Under the pieces are notes generated by a model. It saw nothing but the letters and a program-made list of their open reading frames with translations. It was not told the origin of the DNA and searched no databases. From Anaerolineae bacterium (GTDB lineage Bacteria; Chloroflexota; Anaerolineae; Aggregatilineales; Phototrophicaceae), in contig JALHQT010000003.1 in assembly GCA_022841825.1 (NCBI GenBank), positions 1-64,000 on the forward strand: 64,000 nucleotides of DNA, in the 5' to 3' direction. Each line of letters starts with the position of its first letter. The stretch's first letter is position 1. Shown here piece after piece: positions 1 through 7,613 of the stretch. A program made the translations under genes and the position numbers.

Positions 1-151
1 GCCAAATGCGCTGCCTTCAACTTTGGTCTTTGGCTCAATCATTTGCTGGAGCGCCCTTCTCATGCTTTTGCTACTCTCATCCTTTAGTATCGGACAAGCC
101 TATTTAGGGTGAGGGCAGGTTGGGGGTGAGGGCTTCATACAAAGGGTTCAT
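1..151. other. Left edge, no complete gene; fragment of a G-rich intergenic repeat
   Basis: I see no convincing coding sequence here. Bases about 108-136 read GGGTGAGGG...GGGGGTGAGGG, the reverse-complement end of the CCCTCACCCC repeat found again near 2275, 41246 and 44129. AAAGGG at 141-146 is a plausible ribosome binding site for the GTG at 152. The ATP-binding subunit expected upstream of the permeases would lie outside the window. Confidence 0.5.
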
Positions 152-1123
152 GTGGCAGCATCACGTTTTGATTGGCGGCGGCTCATTGCGAGAAACACCT
201 TTCTTTTTGCGCTGCTGCTGTTGATCGTCTCCGTCCTGATCAACTGGTCGCTTCAGGATAATTTCTTCGAGCTGCGCAGCCTCAATCGCAACCTGCGCGG
301 CTTCCTGCCGTTGATCATCCTCGCCATCGGGCAGACCATCGTCGTGATCGGCGGCGGGGTCGATCTGTCGGTCGGCGCGATGGTCTCGCTCGCCAACGCC
401 ATCCTGATCACGATGATCGTGCCAGAAAGCACGCCGGCGCAGGTGCTGCTGGCGATTGGCGCGGCGTGCGGCGCGGGATTGCTGGCGGGCGCGCTCAACG
501 GCTTCGCGGTTGCCTACCTGCGCTTGCAGCCCATCGTGACGACCTATGCCACGAGCTTCCTGTACGCCGGGCTGGCGCTTCTCATTCTGCCGCGCCCCGG
601 CGGCGCGATCCCGGAACCACTCGAAGACCTCTACCGCTCGACGCCGCTCGACATCCCGTTCGTCGTCTACGTCATTATCGTGCTGGTGGCGCTCTGGTTG
701 CTGCTGCGTTCGACGCGCTTTGGGCAGTATCTGTTTGCGACGGGTGGCAAAGCGGAAGCGGCATACGCGACAGGCGTCCCGGTCAACCGCATTCGCTGGC
801 TGACGTATGTGCTGGCGGGTTTGTTCGCGGCGCTGGCGGGCTTGGCGTATACGCTGCTCACCAGCAGTGGCAACCCGCGCAGCGGCGACGACATGACGCT
901 GCCGTCGGTGGTGGCGGTCGTGCTGGGCGGCACACGGCTGGCGGGCGGGCAGGGCGGCGTGATCGGCACCGTGCTGGCGGTCATCATCCTCGGCATCTTC
1001 CGCAACATCATCTCGTTCGCCAACATCGAGTCGTGGTGGCAGACGCTCGTGAACGCGCTCATCATCCTGGTCGCGCTGGCGGGTCCCGGCGTGGTCGCGC
1101 TGGCGAGGAGGAGAGGAACATGA
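152..1123 (+). CDS. Sugar ABC transporter permease (RbsC/BPD_transp_2 family)
   Basis: Inner-membrane permease of a ribose/galactose/xylose-type ABC importer, 323 aa, the usual family length. It is almost wholly hydrophobic with about 9-10 membrane segments. The family signature GGGVDLSVGAMVSLANA lies near residues 67-83, and the C-terminal half has the VVLGGTRLAGGQGG loop that contacts the ATPase. The GTG start at 152 is preceded by AAAGGG; the ATG at 150 is out of frame. Its stop overlaps by ATGA an ORF starting at 1120, and a second permease follows, so the transporter uses two different permease subunits. The ATPase and binding protein are not in the window. Substrate cannot be named; the neighbours suggest a sugar or short polyol. 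Confidence 0.93.
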   Translation: MAASRFDWRRLIARNTFLFALLLLIVSVLINWSLQDNFFELRSLNRNLRGFLPLIILAIGQTIVVIGGGVDLSVGAMVSLANAILITMIVPESTPAQVLLAIGAACGAGLLAGALNGFAVAYLRLQPIVTTYATSFLYAGLALLILPRPGGAIPEPLEDLYRSTPLDIPFVVYVIIVLVALWLLLRSTRFGQYLFATGGKAEAAYATGVPVNRIRWLTYVLAGLFAALAGLAYTLLTSSGNPRSGDDMTLPSVVAVVLGGTRLAGGQGGVIGTVLAVIILGIFRNIISFANIESWWQTLVNALIILVALAGPGVVALARRRGT

Positions 1124-1293
1124 ACGCCAAACCTCGCAAACTCTCCGGACGCCATGAATGGCGTCCCTACAACCACGATTCCGTAGGGACGCCATTCATG
1201 GCGTCCGCACGGGAAGAGACGGACGAGGCACGCCTCGTCCCTACACCCCTCTCCATGAGGGAGCGGGCGATGGGAGGCGAGCATCATGGCTAA
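1120..1293 (+). CDS. Possible 57-aa ORF made mostly of palindromic repeat
   Basis: This ORF begins at the ATGA overlap with the end of the first permease, behind a strong AGGAGAGGAAC ribosome site, and stops at 1291-1293, just inside the second permease gene. Its first eight residues (MNAKPRKL) look like a normal permease N-terminus. The rest is encoded by three palindromic repeats and contains SVGTPFMASA and DEARLVPT, the same reading frame used where these repeats sit inside queG and the REP transposase. I infer that the second permease once started at 1120 and was displaced by repeat insertion; the ORF may now only carry ribosomes to the new start. Expression is unproven. Confidence 0.4.
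   Translation: MNAKPRKLSGRHEWRPYNHDSVGTPFMASAREETDEARLVPTPLSMRERAMGGEHHG
1147..1244. repeat. Cluster of three GTAGGG-headed palindromes (REP-like)
   Basis: Three 24-bp units: 1147-1170 (minus orientation), 1183-1206 (plus) and 1221-1244 (minus). Each is an imperfect palindrome with GTAGGG at its outer foot. The first two have stem GACGCCAT/ATGGCGTC in opposite orientations 12 bp apart; the third has stem GACGAGGC/GCCTCGTC. The GTAG foot and paired layout match REP/BIME elements. They lie between two genes that appear to be co-transcribed. Confidence 0.85.
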
Positions 1294-2269
1294 CGCATCC
1301 ATCTCGAATCGTCCCTCTCCCCTTGCGCGCCTCACCGCCAACCCGCCTCTGCTGGCGCTGCTGCTGGCGATCATCCTGTTCTTCGCGGGTGGGCTGATCA
1401 ACCCCAACTTCGTCAACCTCAACCAGGCGACCAACATCGTCCGCCTCGCCGCCTTCCTCGGCATCATCGCCGCCGGGCAAACGCTGGTCATCATCAGCGG
1501 CAACGAGGGGATCGACCTCTCGGTCGGTGGCGTCGTCACGCTGGCAGCCATCCTGGTCTACCGCTTCTCCGACGGCGATAACGCGCTCGTGCTGCCTGCC
1601 CTGGCGCTGGCGTTGGGCGCTGGCGCGCTGATCGGCATGGTCAACGGTTTGGGCATCATCCTGCTCAACATCCCGCCGCTCGTCATGACGCTCGGCATGA
1701 CGGGCGTCATCAGCGGCACGATCCTGGTCGTCACCCAGGGGCAGTTGATTGGCGATACGCCTCCGATCCTCGCGCGGGCGATCTCCGAGCCGCTGATCTT
1801 CGGCATCCCTGGCGTCGTCATCATCTGGCTGATCCTGGCGTTCGCCATGTGGCTGATCCTGGAACGCACGACGTATGGCAAGCAGTTGTTCGCCATCGGC
1901 GTCAACCGGACGACGGCGCGGCTTTCTGGCGTGCGTGTCTCAAACGTCGTCGTCGCCACCTACGCCCTGAGCGGGTTCCTGGCGGCGCTCGGCGGCTTCA
2001 TCCTGCTCGGCTTCACGCAGACGGTCTTCCTCAACCTGGGCGGTCCGTATCTCTTTCCGTCGATTGCGGCGGTCGTGGTCGGCGGCACGGTGTTGGCGGG
2101 CGGCAAGGGGTCGTACTTCGGCACGATGTCCGGCGCGCTCGTGCTGACGCTGATCGAGAGCTTGCTGCGTGCGGCACAGCTTCAGGAGGCGTACCAGTTG
2201 ATGGTGCTCGGCATCATCCTGCTCGTGCTGCTGTCAATTTACGGACGGCAGCGCAATCTTCGACAGTGA
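1286..2269 (+). CDS. Sugar ABC transporter permease (RbsC/BPD_transp_2 family)
   Basis: Second permease of the same importer, 327 aa, paralogous to the first (signature GNEGIDLSVGGVVTLAA near residue 73; VVVGGTVLAGGKGSYFGT in the C-terminal part). Hydrophobic with about 9-10 membrane segments. The ATG at 1286 has GGGAGG upstream at about 10 nt. Its cytoplasmic N-terminus (MANASISNRPSPLARL) directly follows palindromic repeats, and the upstream frame at 1120 may preserve the ancestral start. Together with the first permease it would form the heteromeric transmembrane channel, energised by an ATPase encoded before position 1. Confidence 0.92.
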   Translation: MANASISNRPSPLARLTANPPLLALLLAIILFFAGGLINPNFVNLNQATNIVRLAAFLGIIAAGQTLVIISGNEGIDLSVGGVVTLAAILVYRFSDGDNALVLPALALALGAGALIGMVNGLGIILLNIPPLVMTLGMTGVISGTILVVTQGQLIGDTPPILARAISEPLIFGIPGVVIIWLILAFAMWLILERTTYGKQLFAIGVNRTTARLSGVRVSNVVVATYALSGFLAALGGFILLGFTQTVFLNLGGPYLFPSIAAVVVGGTVLAGGKGSYFGTMSGALVLTLIESLLRAAQLQEAYQLMVLGIILLVLLSIYGRQRNLRQ

Positions 2270-2274
2270 GCACA

Positions 2275-2376
2275 CCCTCACCCCCAACCCCTCTCCCTCA
2301 GGGCGAGAGGCTTCCAGAGTCGTCTGGTTCCCCTTCGCCCTGACGCGCAATCGGAAGGGGCTAGGGCTTGAGGGTC
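2275..2376. repeat. CCCTCACCCC-type intergenic repeat, about 100 bp
   Basis: Begins ACCCTCACCCCCAACCCC and ends GGGCTTGAGGGTCA, so the ends are inverted repeats; a CCCTCAGGGCGAGAGG block follows the left end. Related copies lie at 41246-41345 and 44129-44228, with a fragment at the left edge. All are intergenic. It looks like a small non-autonomous element or folded intergenic repeat; no ORF. Confidence 0.7.
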
Positions 2377-2419
2377 ACATAGCCAAATCGAATTGATGCA
2401 TTAAAGGAGTCTCCCCACC

Positions 2420-3622
2420 ATGTCCCACAAAGTAACCATGCTCGGCACGGGCTTGATCGGCTTGTTCTACACGATGTCGATCCACGGCAACCGCAGCCGC
2501 GATCAGGTTAAGGTCGTCTATTCGCGCAGCGACGAGCGTGGGTCGAAGTTCGCCAAGGACTGGAACATCCCGCGTTACACGACCGACATGAAAGCCGCCA
2601 TCGAAGACCCGGAGACCGATACGGTCGTCGTCGGGCTGCCGAACAACCTGCATGAAGAGGCGTGCATCCTGGCGGCGCAAGCGGGCAAAGCCGTGCTTTG
2701 CACCAAGCCGCTGGCACGCACCGCCGCCGAAGCAAAGCGCATTCTGGACGCGGTCGAAAAAGCGGGCGTCTTTCACGGCTATCTGGAAGATCTGGTGTAT
2801 ACCCCCAAGACGCTCAAGGCGCTGAAATCGGTCGAGAATGGCGCGCTGGGAAAGGTGCTGTGGGCGCGCTCGCGCGAGACGCATCCGGGTCCACACTCGT
2901 CGTGGTTCTGGGATAAGAGCATGTCCGGCGGCGGGGCGATCATCGACCTCGGCTGTCACTGTGTTGAGATCGCGCGCAGCTTCATCGGCAAAGACATCCG
3001 CCCGCTCGAAGTGATGTGCTGGGCGGACACGCAGGTGCATCCGATTGAGGCGGAAGATCACGCCATCGGCTTGGTCAGGTACGCCAACGGCGCGGTCGGG
3101 CAGTTCGAGGTCAGTTGGACGTTCCGGGGCGGCATGGATCTGCGCGACGAAGTCAGCGGCACCGAGGGCACGATCTGGCTCAATCACTGGCTGCGCACCG
3201 GCTACGAGATGTTCACCGCCGTCGGCGAAGGCGGCTACGTGGCGGAGAAGGCGGAAGGCACGACGGGCTGGCTGTTCCCGGTCGGCGACGAGGTCGGCGG
3301 TCTGGGCTACACGGAGATGTTCAACGACATGTTCAACGGCATGGACGAGAAGCGCAAGCCGCGCGAAGACTTCTACGATGGCTATGTGGTGAACGCCATC
3401 CTCGACGCGGCGTTCAAGTCCGCCGAGACGAAGAAGTGGGAACCGGTCGAGCTGGAAGTCTGGCGCGGCAGGACGGATGTAGAGAGCGACAAGTTCATGA
3501 CCGACTATGACGCCGAGCACTTCCTGATCAAAGAGGAGAAGATGCCCGACGGGCGCACCAAGCTGATCCTGAAGCACAAGGCGGGCGGCGCGGTGGTGCA
3601 GAAGGTGTTAGAAGCGGGATAG
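2420..3622 (+). CDS. Gfo/Idh/MocA family NAD(P)-dependent oxidoreductase
   Basis: 400-aa cytoplasmic oxidoreductase. Residues 1-120 form a Rossmann fold (GTGLIG at 9-14). The family Lys-Pro pair is in LCTKPL at 93-98, giving Lys96 as candidate catalytic lysine. The following alpha/beta domain contains the [10 protein letters not shown] motif with candidate catalytic His. Family members oxidise or reduce a ring or chain hydroxyl of sugars, inositols or polyols; the substrate cannot be read. AAAGGAG at 2402-2408 is the ribosome site, at a rather long spacing. It lies between the sugar permeases and a SIS-domain gene on the same strand, supporting a catabolic role for the imported compound. Confidence 0.92.
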   Translation: MSHKVTMLGTGLIGLFYTMSIHGNRSRDQVKVVYSRSDERGSKFAKDWNIPRYTTDMKAAIEDPETDTVVVGLPNNLHEEACILAAQAGKAVLCTKPLARTAAEAKRILDAVEKAGVFHGYLEDLVYTPKTLKALKSVENGALGKVLWARSRETHPGPHSSWFWDKSMSGGGAIIDLGCHCVEIARSFIGKDIRPLEVMCWADTQVHPIEAEDHAIGLVRYANGAVGQFEVSWTFRGGMDLRDEVSGTEGTIWLNHWLRTGYEMFTAVGEGGYVAEKAEGTTGWLFPVGDEVGGLGYTEMFNDMFNGMDEKRKPREDFYDGYVVNAILDAAFKSAETKKWEPVELEVWRGRTDVESDKFMTDYDAEHFLIKEEKMPDGRTKLILKHKAGGAVVQKVLEAG

Positions 3623-3735
3623 CTCGATAGCTGGTTAGCGGATTAGCGGATTAGCAAATTAGCTTTGGCAGTCGAGGGCATTGGCGCTAAAAAAGCTATC
3701 GGGCTAAAGCGCTATCTAGCTGATTGCTAATTTGC
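3623..3735. repeat. GCTAAT-rich inverted repeat element
   Basis: The 172-bp gap before the SIS gene is filled by iterated TTAGCGGATTAGC, GCAAATTAGC and AGCTATC words, later matched by complementary words GCTAATTTGC and GATAGCT-like runs, so the RNA could fold into an imperfect stem. A second element with the same vocabulary lies at 34420-34580 between rplJ and rplL. Both sit inside apparent operons. No coding potential. Confidence 0.6.
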
Positions 3736-3794
3736 TTCTTGGCTTCTTGGCTTCTTTGCTCTCTTCAACGATACAGCAACACGGAGGACTCCAG

Positions 3795-4832
3795 ATGGCT
3801 GGCTTTTATGACGAAATCGGCGAGCAGCCGGAAGCGCTGCGGCGCACGCTTGATGGGCTGGCGACACAAACCGCCGCGCTGACCGAATGGCGGATGCGGC
3901 TGGTGGCGGGCAGCCTAAAGCGCGTCATCTTCAGCGGGATGGGCGCGTCGCACGCCGCCAACCTGCCCGCGCAGCTCAGGCTGGTGAGCGGCGGCATCGA
4001 GTCGTTCGTCATCGAGTCGTCCGAACTGCTGCACTACCAGCTTCCGCTGGTGACGAAAGACACGCTGCTGGTGCTGATCTCGCAGTCCGGGCGTTCGGTC
4101 GAGACGCTTCGGTTGATCGACGTGCTGAACGAGCGCGCGCCGATCCTCGCCATCACCAACAACGCCGAAAGTCCGCTGGCGCACGCCGCCAACACAACGC
4201 TGCTGATGCGCGCGGGTGCCGAGGCGACCGTCTCCTCGAAGACCTACACCTGCACGCTGGCGACACAGCACATCCTGGCGACCGCGCTGCTGGGCGGTGA
4301 TACTGCCGCTGCTCGGCGTGAAGCAGGCGCGGCGGCGGATGCTGCCGAGCGCTGGCTGCCGATCTACCGCGAGCAGGTGACGGAAATCGTCGAACGCTTC
4401 GCGGGCGCGCAGACGATCCTGTACCTGGCGCGCGGCGCGTCGATGGCGTCCGCGCAGTGCGGCGCGCTGATCACCCGGGAGTCGAGCAAGCACCCGGCAG
4501 AAGGCATGCAGGCGGCGCAGTACCGTCACGGCCCATTCGAGATGACCGATTCGCGGATCGCGGCATTCATCTTCCTGGGGGATGAGAAAGCGCGCCCCTT
4601 CCAGGTTTCGCTGGCGCACGACATGATCGCGCTCGGCGCGCGCGTGGCGGTCGTGGGCAGGGGCGCGGATGTGAGCGGTGCCATCAATGTTGTGCTGCCG
4701 GACGTGCCGGACGCGCTGCTGCCGCTGCTGGAGATCCTGCCGATTCACCACTTTGCAGCGAAATTCAGCGCCCACCAGGGCTACACGCCCGGTGTCTTCC
4801 GCTACATCACGAAGGTGACGACAAAGGAGTGA
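3795..4832 (+). CDS. Double-SIS domain sugar-phosphate isomerase/deaminase-like protein
   Basis: 345 aa from the ATG at 3795, which has GGAGG at 3783-3787; longer upstream starts run into repeat DNA. Two SIS (sugar isomerase) domains resemble the isomerase half of glucosamine-6-phosphate synthase. The first carries SGMGASHAANLPAQL and LVLISQSGRSVET, phosphosugar-binding loops; the second holds RGASMASAQCGALITRESSK and PAEGMQAAQYRHGPFEM. The C-terminus ends in ITKVTTKE, like GlmS C-tails. There is no N-terminal glutamine amidotransferase domain, so it is a deaminase/isomerase relative such as AgaS or FrlB rather than GlmS. Last gene of the + strand run; substrate unknown. Confidence 0.85.
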   Translation: MAGFYDEIGEQPEALRRTLDGLATQTAALTEWRMRLVAGSLKRVIFSGMGASHAANLPAQLRLVSGGIESFVIESSELLHYQLPLVTKDTLLVLISQSGRSVETLRLIDVLNERAPILAITNNAESPLAHAANTTLLMRAGAEATVSSKTYTCTLATQHILATALLGGDTAAARREAGAAADAAERWLPIYREQVTEIVERFAGAQTILYLARGASMASAQCGALITRESSKHPAEGMQAAQYRHGPFEMTDSRIAAFIFLGDEKARPFQVSLAHDMIALGARVAVVGRGADVSGAINVVLPDVPDALLPLLEILPIHHFAAKFSAHQGYTPGVFRYITKVTTKE

Positions 4833-4858
4833 GGGGTAGGCAAGAGTCGCTTCGCTGC

Positions 4859-4981
4859 GCGTGGGGTTCAAAACCCCACGCTAACAACAATTTGGAAGCC
4901 CGTAAACGGGCTGACGAAAGCCAATACAGCCCGTTTACGGGCTTTTGCAAAAATAGTAGCCCACAGTTTTGAACTGTGGGC
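4859..4981. terminator. Cluster of four palindromes between convergent genes, with a terminator-like hairpin
   Basis: Four short palindromes: 4859-4881 (GCGTGGGGTT/AACCCCACGC), 4897-4912 (AGCCCGT/ACGGGCT), 4928-4946 (the same stem followed by TTTT) and 4956-4981 (GTAG foot with CCCACAGTT/AACTGTGGG). The third is terminator-shaped for the + strand. The fourth shares the GTAG foot of the REP-like family but a different stem. They separate the SIS gene (+) from the DUF1761 gene (-). Confidence 0.55.
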
Positions 4982-5038
4982 GGATGAAATAGCGAATTTA
5001 GCCTTTACTTTGCGGCGAACGCGTTGCAGCGCCTATCG

Positions 5039-5443
5039 TCAGCGCCAGAGCGTCAGCAGCGCGCCCATGATGCCGAACGAGATCAGCACGTAGATGCCCT
5101 CAAGCACCCACAGCTCGCGGCGCACACCGTGAAAATTGGCGAAGACGAAGGTGTTGGAGATGCCGAAACCTGCCGCCATTGCCAGACCGACCGCGATGCC
5201 ATGTTCGAGCGTCGTCGCGCCCGCCAGCCGAATGACAATCGCCAGCACCAATGCCTGCGCGAGATCGCAGACGAAGACGAACAGATAATCCAGCGGCGAT
5301 GCCCCCGTATCATCGGTGATGTCGCCGCGATACTTCAGAAATGGCTTGGTGACGATTGCGCCGTACCAAAGCGCACCGAAAGCGAAGTAGACGACCGCCG
5401 CGACGATGATCGCCACCCAGTTCAGACTGCCCAAATCGATCAT
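5039..5443 (-). CDS. DUF1761 family membrane protein
   Basis: 134-aa integral membrane protein with four predicted helices. The N-terminal stretch (residues 3-30) has the family pattern of an NWVAIIVAAV helix followed by FGALWYG and a lysine, and the middle carries the NTFVFANF segment. The start is set at the ATG at 5443, preceded by GGGGGAAG; a longer frame from 5500 adds 19 unlikely residues. Function of the family is unknown. It is convergent with the SIS gene and about 75 nt downstream of dhaL. Confidence 0.8.
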   Translation of the reverse strand: MIDLGSLNWVAIIVAAVVYFAFGALWYGAIVTKPFLKYRGDITDDTGASPLDYLFVFVCDLAQALVLAIVIRLAGATTLEHGIAVGLAMAAGFGISNTFVFANFHGVRRELWVLEGIYVLISFGIMGALLTLWR

Positions 5444-5517
5444 GAGATGCTTCCCCCTATTATCCCGCACACTCCTATATGCAGCGGTGGGGAGAATCAT
5501 TCCACGTTCGTATCCGT

Positions 5518-6159
5518 TTACGCCGAATGCCGCGCCGCCGCCGCGAACATCATGGCGATGGCGCGCGCGCCGGGGTCCATCTTGCCCGCCGAGCGTTCGC
5601 CCTGCCAGCTTGCCCGCCCAATCTGCGACTGCATTCCCTGCGTCGCCAGTGCGCCCGCCTGCGCCGCTTCCGCCGCCGCTGTGAAGAACGCGCCCAGCGG
5701 TGCAGCGGCGTCCTGCGTGCGCATTGCCCCGATGGCGGGGTGCATGGCGTCGAGCATGGTCTTATCGCCCAGCTTCGCGCCGCCGCGTTCCATCAGCGCG
5801 TTGAGCGCCGTCTCCACCGCATCTGCGATGTCCGACAAATTCGCCTCGTTTTTGCCCTTGAGCGCCATGCCGCCCTTCATGAAGGCAGCGCCCATCAGCG
5901 CGCCGAAGCTCGACGGCGCTTTATCCGCGAACGCCTTGCCGCACTTGAAGAGCATCTTGCCCATGTCCGGTTCGCTCGCCGCGTCGCCGCTCGCCAGCGC
6001 CTCGCGGATGGCGGTGAAGCCCCACTCGGTCGTTCGCCCCAGGTCGCCATCGCCCAGCTCGGCGTCGAGCGTCGTCAGTTCGTCCTTATCGCGGATCATG
6101 TCCTGCGCGACGCCATCCAGCAGCGCCGCCAGCGCATCGCGTGTGAGTGTTGTTGTCAT
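5518..6159 (-). CDS. dhaL: Dihydroxyacetone kinase subunit L (nucleotide-binding)
   Basis: 213 aa from ATG 6159, preceded by AAGGAGG. DhaL is the all-alpha nucleotide-binding subunit that phosphorylates the substrate held covalently by DhaK. The hallmark acidic Mg-nucleotide loop is present (LDAELGDGDLG near residues 31-41). The later helices carry the expected SSFGALMG and GDKTMLDA signatures. No DhaM/phosphotransferase gene is visible nearby, so ATP is the more likely phosphoryl donor. dhaK lies directly upstream on the same strand, separated by about 200 bp of palindromic repeat DNA. Substrate could be dihydroxyacetone or a four-carbon ketose such as erythrulose, as known for related kinases. 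Confidence 0.93.
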   Translation of the reverse strand: MTTTLTRDALAALLDGVAQDMIRDKDELTTLDAELGDGDLGRTTEWGFTAIREALASGDAASEPDMGKMLFKCGKAFADKAPSSFGALMGAAFMKGGMALKGKNEANLSDIADAVETALNALMERGGAKLGDKTMLDAMHPAIGAMRTQDAAAPLGAFFTAAAEAAQAGALATQGMQSQIGRASWQGERSAGKMDPGARAIAMMFAAAARHSA

Positions 6160-6173
6160 GATGCCTCCTTTTG

Positions 6174-6330
6174 GGTGCGTGGTGCGGAGTGCGTGGTGCG
6201 AACGAACAGGATCGCTGTAGGGACGCCATTCATGGCGTCCGCCGAGTCGGATTTTCGACCGACCCGATGGTATGAATGCCGTCCCTACAGCGATCCTGTT
6301 CTTTCGCACTCCGCACCACGCACCACGCAC
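6174..6330. repeat. Large inverted repeat with two embedded GTAGGG palindromes, between dhaK and dhaL
   Basis: Left arm 6174-6222 contains GTGCGTGGTGCGGAGTGCG, GAACAGGATCGCT and GTAGGGACG; the right arm 6280-6330 repeats these in inverted order. Inside are a full REP-like unit at 6217-6240 and a degenerate unit at 6269-6288 in the opposite orientation. The arms would let the dhaK-dhaL transcript form a very long hairpin. A related tandem GTGCGTAGTGCG hairpin lies at 30380-30463. Confidence 0.75.
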
Positions 6331-6356
6331 AATCGCAGACACGCAGGTCTGTGCCT

Positions 6357-7367
6357 CTACAAATATTGACTGTGATCAAAGAACGGCGTCGAGGCGGGCG
6401 CGTCCAGCAGGCGCTTGAGTTCGTCGTCCAGCTTCATGACCGTCAGCGATGCACCCGCCATCTCCATCGACGTGGCGAAGCGCCCGATGTACGGGCGGTA
6501 GATGCGCACGCCCTTCGCTTCGAGATACGGCGCGAGGTAGTTGTACATGATGTAGAGTTCTTCCAGCGGCGTCGCACCCAGGCTGTTGACCATCAGCGCG
6601 ATCTCGCTGCCCGCCAGCGGCATGTCCGCCAGGATTGGGTCGATGAGCTGCTGGGCGATCTCGTCGGCGGTTTGCAGCGTGCCGCGCCGCACCCCCTGCT
6701 CGCCATGAATGCCCATGCCGATCTCCATCTCGTCATCGCCGAGCGTGAAGGTCGGCTTGCCGACCTGCGGCACGATACACGGACCGAGCGCCACGCCCAT
6801 GCTGCGCGTGTTGGCGAGTGCATGTTCCGCCGCCGCCTTCACGTCCGCCAGGCTCGCCATCTCGTCGGCGCGCGCGCCTGCGATCTTGAAGGCGAAGATC
6901 ATGCCCGCCACGCCACGACGGTTCTTGGCGCGTTCCGGCGGTGCGCTGGCGACATCGTCCGCGACCAGCACGGTGGCGATCTCGATGTCATCTTCCATCG
7001 CTGCCAGGTCCGCCGCGCCTGCGAAGTTCATTACATCGCCGCCATAGTTGCCGAACAGGTGCAGCACGCCCGCCCCGCCGCTGACCGCTTTGGTCGTCTT
7101 GTACATCTGGTCGATGGTGGGCGACGCGAAGACATCGCCGACCGCGCAGCCATCCAGCATCCCTCTGCCGACATAGCCGAGGAAGACCGGCAGATGTCCG
7201 GAGCCGCCGCCCGTGATGATGCCAACTTTGCCCTGCACCGGCGCGTCGGCGCGGACGATGGCATAAAGTTCGCCATCCGCCATCTTCAGGCGTCCGGGGT
7301 GAGCGGCGAGCAAGCCCTTGAGGAGTTCGGGGACGTAATGCTTGGGGTCATTGAGGATCTTTTTCAT
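6357..7367 (-). CDS. dhaK: Dihydroxyacetone kinase subunit K (substrate-binding)
   Basis: 336 aa, typical of DhaK. The subunit binds the ketose as a hemiaminal with a histidine and presents it to DhaL-nucleotide. The N-terminal domain has GIITGGGSGHLPVFLGYVG near residues 49-67 and the NYGGDVMNF segment near residue 107; the C-terminal domain has MGIHGEQG with the candidate substrate-binding His. The ATG at 7367 is followed by the usual MKKILNDPKHYV opening. First gene of the leftward dhaK-dhaL unit, divergent from the methyltransferase at 7614. Sharing the region with sugar permeases, Gfo/Idh and a SIS isomerase suggests it phosphorylates an intermediate of that pathway. Confidence 0.95.
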   Translation of the reverse strand: MKKILNDPKHYVPELLKGLLAAHPGRLKMADGELYAIVRADAPVQGKVGIITGGGSGHLPVFLGYVGRGMLDGCAVGDVFASPTIDQMYKTTKAVSGGAGVLHLFGNYGGDVMNFAGAADLAAMEDDIEIATVLVADDVASAPPERAKNRRGVAGMIFAFKIAGARADEMASLADVKAAAEHALANTRSMGVALGPCIVPQVGKPTFTLGDDEMEIGMGIHGEQGVRRGTLQTADEIAQQLIDPILADMPLAGSEIALMVNSLGATPLEELYIMYNYLAPYLEAKGVRIYRPYIGRFATSMEMAGASLTVMKLDDELKRLLDAPASTPFFDHSQYL

Positions 7368-7489
7368 AGCGCATCATCCTTATTATGCAACAACGCTTTA
7401 CCGATGCTGACGCGAGCAAACCGCCGCAGATTTTAGCGCGAATACGGCGGGCAGCCCATCGGAGGAGGGTGACAGATCTGGAACGAGTG

Positions 7490-7519
7490 TTTACTCATGA
7501 CATTCATGAAACGAGTAAA
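7490..7519. promoter_or_regulatory. Operator-like nested inverted repeat in the dhaK/methyltransferase divergent region
   Basis: TTTACTC at 7490-7496 is mirrored by GAGTAAA at 7513-7519. Between them CATGA and TCATG form an inner palindrome. It sits about 120 bp from dhaK and 95 bp from the methyltransferase start, in a locally AT-rich patch, so it is placed to bind a dimeric regulator of either gene. No known regulator motif is recognised. Confidence 0.35.
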
Positions 7520-7613
7520 TTTTCACCTTTGTGCTGAACCTTAAGATTAACTCTTGCTTGGCGGGAATAAACTTTCCTTAGATGCATCAACTATTTCTCA
7601 AGGAGAATTCCGG

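Noticed and set aside
161-1195. 344-codon minus-strand frame over the first permease, rich in Arg/His/Gln
   Set aside because: Its composition (RRQHDRH runs) is typical of an antisense shadow of a GC-rich membrane-protein gene.
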